64,000 bases of DNA from Latilactobacillus sakei subsp. sakei DSM 20017 = JCM 1157 (lineage in GTDB: Bacteria > Bacillota > Bacilli > Lactobacillales > Lactobacillaceae). The stretch spans positions 1,426,001 through 1,490,000 of the forward strand of contig NZ_AP017929.1 of assembly GCF_002370355.1 (NCBI RefSeq), given 5' to 3'. Made by a program: the position numbers and the translations under genes. Under the pieces are notes generated by a model. The model was not told where the DNA came from and searched no databases. It saw nothing but the letters and a program-made list of their open reading frames with translations. Positions 18,597-26,872 of the stretch are shown piece after piece; positions within the stretch are counted from its first letter, which is position 1; each line of letters begins with the position of its first letter.

Positions 18597-20015
18597 ATGG
18601 ATTTGATGAATAAGACACCCAAATCAATTGTCGCTGAATTAGACAAGTTTGTAATTGGCCAAGATAAAGCTAAAAAGGCCGTAGCGGTTGCGTTATATAA
18701 CCGTTACCGTCGGATGCAATTAAGCACTAAGATGCAACAAGAAATTACACCTAAAAACTTATTGATGATCGGACCAACCGGGGTCGGTAAGACAGAGATC
18801 GCACGTCGCTTAGCGAAAGTCGTTGATGCCCCTTTAATCAAGGTTGAAGCAACTAAATTTACAGAAGTTGGTTATGTTGGTCGTGACGTTGAATCAATGG
18901 TCAGAGACTTAGCGGATGTTGCTGTTCACATGGAAGAATCAGAACAATTCAAGAATGTGCGCGGGAAAGCGGCCCGTCAAGCGGACAAACGCTTAGTAAA
19001 ATTATTAGTCCCTGGTATCAAGAAGGAACAACGTAAGAATAACAATAGCATGAACGACTTAATGTCAATGTTCACTGCTCTTCAAAATGGTGAAACACTA
19101 GCTGGCTTAAACCAAGCTGAAACTGAAGAAGTAACCGATGAAGTACGTGATCAACGCCTATCTGTTAAGGAACAACTTGATAAGGGACTCTTGGACGATC
19201 GTGAAATCGAAATTCAAGTTGACGAACCCAAAAAGGCCGCACCAATGAATGATATGATGGGCCAAATGGGAATTGACTTGAACGATACATTAGGATCGAT
19301 CATGCCTAAAAAGAAGATGGTCAGAACCGTTACCGTTAAGGAAGCACGTGAAATCTTCATTCAAGAAGAATCTGATAAGTTAGTTAACCATGCCGATATT
19401 TATCATGATGCCCTTCAAAGAGCTGAAAATACCGGGATTATCTTTATCGATGAAATTGATAAGATTGCTGCTGGTGGCAAAAAACAATCTGGTGAAGTCT
19501 CACGTGAAGGGGTTCAACGCGATATTTTACCAATCGTTGAAGGCTCACAAGTTAATACGAAATACGGGATGCTTAAGACGGACCATATCCTCTTCATCGG
19601 TTCTGGTGCCTTTGCGGAATCTAAACCAAGTGATTTGATTGCGGAATTACAAGGCCGTTTCCCAATTCGAGTTGAATTAGAAGACTTAACTGAAGCCGAC
19701 TTTGTCCGGATCTTAACGGAACCGAATAATGCGCTTGTTAAGCAATATATGGCTTTAATCGGGGCAGATGGCGTTCACGTCACCTTTACGATGGAAGCCA
19801 TTGGCAGAATTGCTGCGATTGCCTTCCAAGTGAACCACGATACTGAAAACATTGGTGCGCGGCGCTTGGCAACCATCTTGGAGAAATTGTTGGAAGACAT
19901 TCTCTTTGAAGGACCAGATATGCAGATGGGTGATATCACCATCACTGAACAATATGTTAATGATAAAATTGGTAAGATTGTAGCCGATAAAGATTTAACC
20001 CGCTTTATTCTATAA
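18597..20015 (+). CDS. hslU: HslU ATPase subunit of the HslUV protease
   Basis: AAA+ unfoldase that feeds substrates to HslV. Walker A GPTGVGKT is at 59-66, Walker B is IIFIDEIDKIA, and the intermediate (I) domain falls between about residues 110 and 235. The end DKDLTRFIL is the conserved C-terminal tail that inserts into HslV. The ATG at 18597 was chosen over the GTG at 18588 because GGAGG at 18584-18588 would overlap the latter. 472 residues is normal. In many relatives codY follows; here an epimerase-like gene does. Confidence 0.97.
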   Translation: MDLMNKTPKSIVAELDKFVIGQDKAKKAVAVALYNRYRRMQLSTKMQQEITPKNLLMIGPTGVGKTEIARRLAKVVDAPLIKVEATKFTEVGYVGRDVESMVRDLADVAVHMEESEQFKNVRGKAARQADKRLVKLLVPGIKKEQRKNNNSMNDLMSMFTALQNGETLAGLNQAETEEVTDEVRDQRLSVKEQLDKGLLDDREIEIQVDEPKKAAPMNDMMGQMGIDLNDTLGSIMPKKKMVRTVTVKEAREIFIQEESDKLVNHADIYHDALQRAENTGIIFIDEIDKIAAGGKKQSGEVSREGVQRDILPIVEGSQVNTKYGMLKTDHILFIGSGAFAESKPSDLIAELQGRFPIRVELEDLTEADFVRILTEPNNALVKQYMALIGADGVHVTFTMEAIGRIAAIAFQVNHDTENIGARRLATILEKLLEDILFEGPDMQMGDITITEQYVNDKIGKIVADKDLTRFIL

Positions 20016-20037
20016 ATTTCTAAAGGTGGTTTTAAAA

Positions 20038-20916
20038 ATGATCCAAATTGCAAATGAATTTTTAACAGTAACACTTAGTCCACAAGGTGCGGAATTACAG
20101 AGCGTTAAAGGGGCCGTTTCAGGGTTAGAATACCTCTGGCAAGCGGATCCCAAAGTTTGGGGTCGTCACGCACCCGTTTTATTCCCGTTTGTTGGGCGTT
20201 CTAAGAATGATCAATATACGTATCAAGGTAAAACTTACCCAATGGGCCAACACGGCTTTGCCCGTGACCGTCAATTTGAAGTAGAAAGCCAAACTGATAC
20301 GGCTGTGACATTCTTATTGAAATCAGATGAAGAAAGTTTAAAAATTTATCCATTTGAATTTGAACTACGCGTTTCTTACCAAGTAAACGACACACACCTA
20401 AAAGTGGGCTATGATGTTAAAAATACAGCGCAATCTGGCCCAATGTACTTCTCTGTTGGGGGGCATCCCGGTTTTAAAGTGCCATTAACGGACGATACCC
20501 AATTTGAAGACTATTTCTTAGACTACCGACCACAAAAATCACGGGTTAAGATTCCATTGCAAGGCGCATTCATCAATTTGAATGAACGCACATTGGCACC
20601 AACGGATGTGGCAACTGATATCAATCACCCACTTTTTAAAGAAGATGCTTTAATTTACGAATTAAAGGGTCAAGAAAATAAATTTAGTATTCGTTCTGAA
20701 AAAACGGACCATGCGATCAGCTTGAAAGTCTCAGGGGCCCCATTTATCGGTGTTTGGTCACCTTATCCAACGGAAGGCGAATTGGTTTGCCTTGAACCTT
20801 GGTGGGGAATTGCTGATGATGTCGATGCTTCTGGTGAACTTTCAGAAAAATTTGGTGTCAATCAATTAGCACCTAATGAAGAATTTAATGCGAGCTATGA
20901 AATTACAGTTAAATAG
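20038..20916 (+). CDS. aldose 1-epimerase family protein (LacX-like)
   Basis: A 292-residue beta-sandwich protein of the galactose mutarotase superfamily, LacX branch. Visible are IANEFLTVTLSPQGAELQSVK at the start, HAPVLFPFVGRSKND and the catalytic-region GQHGFARDRQF, then SVGGHPGFKVPL with the general-acid histidine and ECLEPWWGIADD-like VCLEPWWG. Probably acts on a hexose or hexose phosphate; the substrate cannot be read from the sequence. The ATG at 20038 follows AAAGGTGG. It sits 22 bases after hslU and likely shares its transcript until the terminator downstream. Confidence 0.87.
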   Translation: MIQIANEFLTVTLSPQGAELQSVKGAVSGLEYLWQADPKVWGRHAPVLFPFVGRSKNDQYTYQGKTYPMGQHGFARDRQFEVESQTDTAVTFLLKSDEESLKIYPFEFELRVSYQVNDTHLKVGYDVKNTAQSGPMYFSVGGHPGFKVPLTDDTQFEDYFLDYRPQKSRVKIPLQGAFINLNERTLAPTDVATDINHPLFKEDALIYELKGQENKFSIRSEKTDHAISLKVSGAPFIGVWSPYPTEGELVCLEPWWGIADDVDASGELSEKFGVNQLAPNEEFNASYEITVK

Positions 20917-20923
20917 TTAATAT

Positions 20924-20953
20924 AAGGCGTTTCTCGTAGAGAAGCGCTTTTTT
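20924..20953 (+). terminator. terminator after lacX-like gene
   Basis: Stem GGCGTTTCTC / GAGAAGCGC(T) with a GTA loop, then six T. Confidence 0.88.
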
Positions 20954-21040
20954 GCTCGGTATTACACGAAGCAAACCTGCTAGTTTTTAAATAGATTGCA
21001 TGCTAAGATAATAATTATTAAACAATAAGTGAGGGAAATC

Positions 21041-22723
21041 ATGACTGATAAAAAAGAGTACTACGGTGCAGATGCAATTATCGATAGCTTAGTAAATCAT
21101 GAAGTAGAATACGTTTTTGGTATTCCTGGTGCCAAGATTGACCGGGTGTTTGAACGACTAGAACATCCCGTTAACCCTAAAACACCGCAATTAATTTTAG
21201 CGCGTCATGAACAAAATGCGGCGTTTATGGCAGCTGGTATCGGCCGAATTACCGGTAAGCCAGGCGTTGTAATGGCGACATCTGGGCCTGGTGCTAGTAA
21301 CCTAGCGACAGGTGTTGTGACTGCCACTGCTGAAGGTGATCCTGTCTTAGCAATTGCCGGGCAAGTGAAACGGGCTGATTTGCTCCGTTTAACCCATCAA
21401 AGTATGCGTAATGCAGCGCTCTTTGCACCAATTACTAAGTTCAGTGCAGAAGTGCAAGAACCTGAAAATTTATCAGAAGTGATTGCCAATGCTTATCAAG
21501 AAGCTGAATCAGCTAAACAAGGGGCCAGTTTTGTCAGTGTTCCTCAAGATGTGACGGACGCCAAGGTCCAATCTAAGGTAATTAAACCCCTAATCGCACC
21601 TAAATTAGGCCCTGCTAGTCCGGTTGAAACAACCTTACTAGCCCAACGGATTAAAGAAGCGAAACTCCCTGTGTTATTAGTTGGGATGCGAGCATCTTCA
21701 CCAGAAGTAACAGCTGCTATTCGGAATCTAATTGCCGAAACACATATTCCAGTCGTTGAAACTTTCCAAGCCGCTGGGGTTGTCTCACGTGAATTAGAAA
21801 CTGATTTTTACGGTCGTGTAGGCTTATTCCGTAATCAACCAGGCGATCGGATCTTAAAACGCAGTGATCTGGTAATTGCGATTGGCTATGATCCAATTGA
21901 ATACGAACCGCGTAACTGGAATGCCGAAAGTGATGCGCACATCATGGTCATCGATGATATGCGTGCCGAAATCGATCATAATTTCCAACCTGAAAAGGAA
22001 TTAGTTGGGGATATCGCACAAACGCTCGATTTCTTATTACCATACATGAAGGGCTATCAATTAGCCGATGATGTTCGTGACTACCTCAAAGAACTCCACG
22101 CAGAATTACACCAACGGGATACAGCACCTGAAATGTCAGCCGATAAGACACTTAATCATCCATTGAATATTGTGTCTGAGTTGCAAGAACGCGTGACTGA
22201 TGAAATGACAGTCACGGTCGATGTCGGGAGTCATTATATCTGGATGGCACGCCACTTTAGAAGTTACGAACCCCGTCATTTACTCTTTAGTAACGGGATG
22301 CAAACATTAGGCGTCGCTTTACCATGGGCCATTAGTGCTGCTTTAGTCCGTCCTAATACGCAAATCGTCTCAGTTTCCGGTGATGGTGGCTTCTTATTCT
22401 CAAGCCAAGATTTAGAAACAGCCGTTCGTTTGAACTTAAATATCGTGCATATCATCTGGAATGATGGTTACTATGACATGGTTAAGTTCCAAGAAGAAAT
22501 GAAATATGGCGAATCAGCAGCCGTTCAATTTGGCCCAGTTGATTTCGTCAAATATGCTGAAAGCTTCGGCGCTACTGGCTTACGTGTTGAAAAAGCAGCC
22601 GATCTAGGTAAAGTCCTAGACCAAGCTTTTGCAACTGAAGGCCCAGTCATTGTCGATATTCCAGTCGATTACAGTGATAATAAGCTACTTGGTCAAGCCT
22701 TATTACCAGATCAACTCGTTTAG
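21041..22723 (+). CDS. alsS: catabolic acetolactate synthase
   Basis: Condenses two pyruvates to alpha-acetolactate with thiamine diphosphate. Glu57 in [11 protein letters not shown] activates the cofactor, and the TPP/Mg motif [30 protein letters not shown] is complete. The 560-residue length, absence of a partner small subunit and the adjacent decarboxylase gene point to the catabolic AlsS, not biosynthetic IlvB. The ATG at 21041 has GAGGG upstream; the in-frame GTG at 21029 overlaps that site. With budA it drains pyruvate to acetoin, competing with the pfl pathway encoded 10 kb downstream. Confidence 0.95.
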   Translation: MTDKKEYYGADAIIDSLVNHEVEYVFGIPGAKIDRVFERLEHPVNPKTPQLILARHEQNAAFMAAGIGRITGKPGVVMATSGPGASNLATGVVTATAEGDPVLAIAGQVKRADLLRLTHQSMRNAALFAPITKFSAEVQEPENLSEVIANAYQEAESAKQGASFVSVPQDVTDAKVQSKVIKPLIAPKLGPASPVETTLLAQRIKEAKLPVLLVGMRASSPEVTAAIRNLIAETHIPVVETFQAAGVVSRELETDFYGRVGLFRNQPGDRILKRSDLVIAIGYDPIEYEPRNWNAESDAHIMVIDDMRAEIDHNFQPEKELVGDIAQTLDFLLPYMKGYQLADDVRDYLKELHAELHQRDTAPEMSADKTLNHPLNIVSELQERVTDEMTVTVDVGSHYIWMARHFRSYEPRHLLFSNGMQTLGVALPWAISAALVRPNTQIVSVSGDGGFLFSSQDLETAVRLNLNIVHIIWNDGYYDMVKFQEEMKYGESAAVQFGPVDFVKYAESFGATGLRVEKAADLGKVLDQAFATEGPVIVDIPVDYSDNKLLGQALLPDQLV

Positions 22724-22756
22724 TCTTTTTGATTGGTGTGAAGGAGGAAGTACAAA

Positions 22757-23476
22757 ATGACATTTGATTATCAACGCGTTTATCAACACGGTACATTGGC
22801 ACTATTGGTACCCGGTTTATTTACCGGGACTTTGTCGGTTGCCGATTTATTAACCCATGGTGATTTTGGCATCGGCACGGCGCATGGCTTAGCAGGTGAA
22901 ATGATTATCTTGGATGGTCAAGCCTACCAAGTGACTGGTGAAGGCCGGGTTAATCAACTTGCGCCTACTGACATGGTGCCCTTTGCGACAGTTCATTTCC
23001 AAGCACCTGAGCTACCGAGCCAAACACTCGGAACAGTGACTAAGGCGGAACTTGAAGCGCAGATTTTAGCACAACAGCCATTGAAGAACCTCTTCTTTGC
23101 CGTTAAGGTAACCGGTCGCTTTAAGAAGATGCATACGCGTGCCGTTGAGGCCCAACAAGAACCCTATCCCAATTTGACGGATGCAACGCGCGTGCAGCCC
23201 GAGTTTGAGCAAGATGGTGTGACTGGCACGTTAGTTGGTTACTACGCACCAACGCTCTATCAAGGGGCCGCAGTTGCGGGTTATCACGTGCACTTCTTAA
23301 ACACGGCGCACGATTTTGGGGGCCACGTCTTAGATTATGTGATTGAAGACGCCCAATTAACCGTGCAACCATTTGAGACGTTTGAGCAACATTTTCCAAG
23401 TCAAGATACTGACTTTTTAAACAGTGATTTCGATTTGAAGGCAATTAACGCCGATATTGAAGAAGCAGAACACTAA
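22757..23476 (+). CDS. budA: alpha-acetolactate decarboxylase
   Basis: Converts acetolactate to acetoin. The 239-residue zinc enzyme shows HGLAGEMIILDGQAYQV near the N-terminus and the metal-binding GYHVHFLNTAHDFGGHVLDY near the C-terminus, with two histidines two apart plus a third. GAAGGAGG precedes the ATG. It lies 33 bases after alsS, forming a two-gene acetoin operon closed by a strong terminator. No regulator of the AlsR type is adjacent. Confidence 0.96.
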   Translation: MTFDYQRVYQHGTLALLVPGLFTGTLSVADLLTHGDFGIGTAHGLAGEMIILDGQAYQVTGEGRVNQLAPTDMVPFATVHFQAPELPSQTLGTVTKAELEAQILAQQPLKNLFFAVKVTGRFKKMHTRAVEAQQEPYPNLTDATRVQPEFEQDGVTGTLVGYYAPTLYQGAAVAGYHVHFLNTAHDFGGHVLDYVIEDAQLTVQPFETFEQHFPSQDTDFLNSDFDLKAINADIEEAEH

Positions 23477-23521
23477 AAAAAGACCCGTCAGACGTTTTAA
23501 GTAACGTTTGACGGGTCTTTT
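23477..23521 (+). terminator. terminator of alsS-budA
   Basis: Long stem AAAAGACCCGTCA / TGACGGGTCTTTT extended by ACGTT / AACGT after a one-base irregularity; T tract at the end. Confidence 0.93.
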
Positions 23522-23574
23522 GCTATTCTTATCGCCTTAAGTGGCCTGTACGCACTGATTTAAGAAAAGTGGCT

Positions 23575-23644
23575 ACGATTGATAATCGTGTTGCTGGTTA
23601 AGTTTTAGGGCAACCGTATCAGCCGTTATATGCGGTTGATACGG
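23575..23644. repeat. two inverted repeats between budA and the kinase gene
   Basis: ACGATT-GAT-AATCGT (23575-23589) is a perfect 6-3-6 palindrome. CCGTATCAGCCG (23614-23625) pairs with CGGTTGATACGG (23633-23644) over 12 positions with one G-T. Neither is followed by a real T run on either strand. The second may serve as a weak terminator for the convergent kinase gene. Confidence 0.5.
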
Positions 23645-23658
23645 AAAAATATTAAACT

Positions 23659-24456
23659 TTATTGCGCGTGATGATTGATGGGACCATATTTGTGGCCGAC
23701 GTCGATTGGATTAGCAATAGCGGCGTGCACGAATTTTTTAGCCGTTTTAATGGCGTCTTCAATCGAATGTCCCTTAGCGATTTCAGCACAGATACATGAA
23801 GAAAGTGAATCGCCCGTACCGTTAATGTGGGTCGTTTCGATATAGGGTTCTGATAACCAGAATTCTTGACCATCAGCTAGTCGAACGTAATCCGTAACGA
23901 TTGATTGACCGGCAGCGTGGTGGCCTTTGATCATCACATTCTTAGCACCCATTGCCAGTAGCTTTTCAGCAGCAGCTTGGAAATCGGCCGGTTCATTTAA
24001 GGTAATACCGGTTAATTTTTGAGCTTCATAGAAATTCGGCGTTAAAACGGTCGCCATTGGAATCAATTCGGTTTTTAGCGTCTGGTAGGCTTCATCAGCA
24101 AGCAATAGTGCGCCGTGTTTTGTAATAATGACGGGATCCAAGACCAAGGGGCCAAAATCGTGTTGCTTGAGCTGCTTGGCAACTGTCATAATTGTCTCAC
24201 TATCGGTGAGCATCCCTGTCTTGCAAGCTCGGACCTTAAAGTCTGCGGCGATTGCTTCAAATTCGGCGTTGATAAACTCGGGGGTTAGCGCTTGGCTCGC
24301 GTGAATCCCAAATGAGTTACCAGCGACACAGGCGGTTAGGACACTCATGCCATAAACACCGCGTGCGAAGAAGGTATTTAAATCAGCTTGGGCGCCAGCA
24401 CTACCATCAGAGTCGGAACCGGCGATTGTCATGACTTGGGGAAAGCTGTTTAACAT
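23659..24456 (-). CDS. PfkB-type pyridoxal/hydroxymethylpyrimidine kinase
   Basis: Phosphorylates a B6 vitamer or the thiamine pyrimidine precursor. The N-terminal MTIAGSDSDGSAGAQADLNTF is the substrate site of the ThiD/PdxK family; VIKGHH-like VMIKGHHAAG and the C-terminal NGTGDSLSSCI anion hole with catalytic Asp are present. The GTGD motif is the PdxK/ribokinase form, where many ThiD have GTGC; together with no thi genes nearby this slightly favours pyridoxal kinase. The ATG at 24456 has AAAGAG nine bases upstream, while the alternative at 24465 overlaps it. It stands alone, opposite to both neighbours. Confidence 0.85.
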   Translation of the reverse strand: MLNSFPQVMTIAGSDSDGSAGAQADLNTFFARGVYGMSVLTACVAGNSFGIHASQALTPEFINAEFEAIAADFKVRACKTGMLTDSETIMTVAKQLKQHDFGPLVLDPVIITKHGALLLADEAYQTLKTELIPMATVLTPNFYEAQKLTGITLNEPADFQAAAEKLLAMGAKNVMIKGHHAAGQSIVTDYVRLADGQEFWLSEPYIETTHINGTGDSLSSCICAEIAKGHSIEDAIKTAKKFVHAAIANPIDVGHKYGPINHHAQ

Positions 24457-24624
24457 TGTAACCATCTCTTTTCTTAAGTTTGTGGTAGCTTAATTGGCGA
24501 TATTCAATTAAGAGTCCCTATTGCTAGTATAAGCGTTACTCGCGCTACTTATCAATCATCGTTTACCCTAAAAATTAAAAAGTCGCGTATACTAGAAATA
24601 ATGACAGATTTAAGGGAGGGTATC

Positions 24625-25284
24625 ATGCTTCAGTTAGAGACGAAAGGCCTTAATTATAGCGTTGATGGCCAATCAATACTGAGCGATATTAACATCGCGA
24701 TTGAACAAGGGTCTTACAATACGATTGTGGGGCCATCTGGGAGTGGTAAGAGTACGTTACTGCGGCTATTAGCCGATTTATTGACACCAACGAGTGGGGA
24801 GATCTTGTTGGCAGGTCAGTCGATTACCGATTTTAAACCGACGCAATATCGGCAACGCGTGTCTTATTGTTTCCAACAACCAACGTTATTTGGGGAGTCA
24901 GTTGGTGATAATCTAGTATTCCCGTTTGAAATTCGCGAATTACCGGTGGATGAGACGTTAGTTAAGACGCAATTAGCCCGAGTGGGATTAGCCGACATGC
25001 CGTTGACTAAGAAGATTACGACGCTCTCAGGCGGTGAAAAACAACGGATTGCTTTAATTCGCAACCTAATGTTTAAACCGGAGATCCTGCTACTGGATGA
25101 AATTACGACTGGACTAGATGAACAGACTAAAGCGCAGGTTAATGGGTTGATTACGCAATTGAATCAAGAAGATGGGATTACGGTTTTATCGATTACCCAT
25201 GATACACAAGAACAACAACGGAAAGGGCGTCAGCTTCAAATTGTGGCTGGTTGTTTGGTACATGCAGATGAATCTAGCCGTTAA
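24625..25284 (+). CDS. fetA: ABC transporter ATP-binding protein, FetA/YbbL type
   Basis: ATPase subunit of a FetAB-type system, linked in E. coli to iron export and peroxide resistance. Walker A GPSGSGKST is at 36-44, signature LSGGEKQR and Walker B ILLLDEIT follow, and the switch His is in SITHDTQEQ. 219 residues is compact, as in the family. GGAGGG sits eight bases before the ATG at 24625. The gene overlaps fetB by 23 bases, implying coupled translation. Metal specificity is unproven. Confidence 0.85.
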   Translation: MLQLETKGLNYSVDGQSILSDINIAIEQGSYNTIVGPSGSGKSTLLRLLADLLTPTSGEILLAGQSITDFKPTQYRQRVSYCFQQPTLFGESVGDNLVFPFEIRELPVDETLVKTQLARVGLADMPLTKKITTLSGGEKQRIALIRNLMFKPEILLLDEITTGLDEQTKAQVNGLITQLNQEDGITVLSITHDTQEQQRKGRQLQIVAGCLVHADESSR

Positions 25285-26029
25285 CGGGTTATCACTAACT
25301 TTTGCTGTTTCGTTAGTCTTTGTCGCTTTAATCATTAGTTTCCACGAAAAAATTGGTCTCGAAAAGGATATGCTAATCAGTGTCGGGCGGGCGATTGTCC
25401 AATTGATTATCGTGGGTTATTTATTGAAATTTATTTTTCAAATTAACCATGTCTGGATAACGCTAGCGATGATGTTGATCATTATCTTTAACGCGGCGGC
25501 TAATGCGCGTAAACGCGCTAGTACGTTACGACACGCGTTTAGCATTTCATTAATCGCCATTTTAACGAGTACGGGTGTCACGCTCGGGTTATTAGTCCTG
25601 TCCGGTGCAATTAAATTCGTGCCCTCACAGATTATCCCAATTACGGGGATGATTGCCTCTAACTCGATGGTCGCCATCGGCCTAAGTTATCGGAGTATGT
25701 TGACGCAATTTAAGGATCAACGCCAAGCTGTGTTAGAACGCTTAGCACTCGGCGCTAGCTTGAAACAAGCCTCAATTGCAATTGTGAGAGAGAGTATCAA
25801 GACGGGGATGTCACCGACTATCGATTCAGCCAAGACGGTCGGTCTGGTCAGTCTCCCAGGGATGATGTCGGGGTTAATCTTTGCCGGCGTTGATCCGGTT
25901 AAAGCCATCATGTACCAAATATTAGTAACATTCATGCTATTATCGGCGACGAGTCTTGGTTCAGTCATTGCCTGCTACTTAGCCTATCATTCATTTTATA
26001 ATGACCGAGAACAATTAATCGATCTTTAA
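25262..26029 (+). CDS. fetB: ABC transporter permease, FetB/YbbM (UPF0014) type
   Basis: A 255-residue membrane protein with about seven hydrophobic segments. The conserved MIASNSMVAIGLSYRSM and the cytoplasmic LERLALGASLKQASIAIVRESIKTGMSPTIDSAKTVGLVSLPGMMSGLIFAGVDP-type region is the UPF0014 signature. Start is either ATG at 25262 or ATG at 25268, both inside the end of fetA with no strong Shine-Dalgarno, consistent with translational coupling. Its last 15 bases overlap the convergent plsY. Confidence 0.87.
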   Translation: MQMNLAVNGLSLTFAVSLVFVALIISFHEKIGLEKDMLISVGRAIVQLIIVGYLLKFIFQINHVWITLAMMLIIIFNAAANARKRASTLRHAFSISLIAILTSTGVTLGLLVLSGAIKFVPSQIIPITGMIASNSMVAIGLSYRSMLTQFKDQRQAVLERLALGASLKQASIAIVRESIKTGMSPTIDSAKTVGLVSLPGMMSGLIFAGVDPVKAIMYQILVTFMLLSATSLGSVIACYLAYHSFYNDREQLIDL

Positions 26030-26671
26030 ATGATCGCACAAAAAAACGCCTTTATTGGCGTTTTTTTGTTTATAGCGGTAATATAACCCGAATGGGACTA
26101 GGTTTTCCGTACCATTTTTAATGCGACCGATATTCTCGCGATGGCGGTAGGTTAAAAAGATTAGGACTAACGTCGCAATCGTACCGAGTAACCAGTCGTG
26201 TGTGTAAAATGACAAGATGGCAATCAGTAAAGGACCGATAATGCTGGCCATGCTGACCATACTTGTGATTAAAATGACACTAATGAAAATGGTACTAGCA
26301 ATCACGAAGAAAAGCGGATTGTAGGCCAGTAAGATCCCAGCGCTAGTTGCGACGGCTTTGCCCCCTGTAAAGCGTAAAAAGATAGAGTAGGCATGGCCAA
26401 CAACCGCGGCTAAACCAACGACTAAGACCAATGAATGATTAGGGATGTGAAAAATTATCGGTAGACTGGCTGCTAAAGTACCTTTTAAAATATCGAGGAA
26501 CAAAACGGCCGTCCCAGCGATTGGGCCTAATACCCGGTAAGAATTGGTTGTTCCAATATTATGACTGCCAGCATCACGGGGATCTTTATGACAAAAGACC
26601 CGACCGATAATGACGCCTGAGGGAAACGAGCCAATCAGGTAGGCCAAGATAAAAATAAGACTTAATTTCAT
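26015..26671 (-). CDS. plsY: acyl-phosphate:glycerol-3-phosphate acyltransferase PlsY
   Basis: Makes lysophosphatidic acid from acyl phosphate and glycerol-3-phosphate, the first committed step of phospholipid synthesis, in the membrane. The motifs are IGSFPSGVIIGRVF, GSHNIGTTNSYRVLG, GHAYSIFLRFTGGKAVATSAG and HRENIGRIKNGTEN. The 218-residue protein has a tail (YKQKNANKGVFLCDHLKID) beyond the usual end, and this tail is encoded by a terminator-like hairpin. It is divergent from parE, the conserved Gram-positive arrangement, and convergent with and overlapping fetB. DegV/FakB proteins supply the acyl phosphate it uses. Confidence 0.95.
   Translation of the reverse strand: MKLSLIFILAYLIGSFPSGVIIGRVFCHKDPRDAGSHNIGTTNSYRVLGPIAGTAVLFLDILKGTLAASLPIIFHIPNHSLVLVVGLAAVVGHAYSIFLRFTGGKAVATSAGILLAYNPLFFVIASTIFISVILITSMVSMASIIGPLLIAILSFYTHDWLLGTIATLVLIFLTYRHRENIGRIKNGTENLVPFGLYYRYKQKNANKGVFLCDHLKID
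26038..26068. terminator. bidirectional terminator inside the 3' coding end of plsY
   Basis: AAAAAACGCC (26041-26050) pairs with GGCGTTTTTT (26057-26066) around a six-base loop, with A and T runs on both sides. It ends fetAB transcripts 10 bases after fetB. On the other strand the same hairpin lies within plsY codons, before its stop. Confidence 0.85.
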
Positions 26672-26872
26672 TGTCAGAACTCCTATTCACAACATTTGAT
26701 TAATCTATTCTAGCATTTTGACAAGGGAAAAGGAATATTGTATGTTAGAATAGATAAATACGAACATACATTTGGATAAGTGGTTAAATTAAATTTAGGG
26801 ATTGTAAAATCGTTCAAATTTGTTGATAATATAACTTATCTGTTCATTTTTAGACAAAGGAGTCATTGTTGA

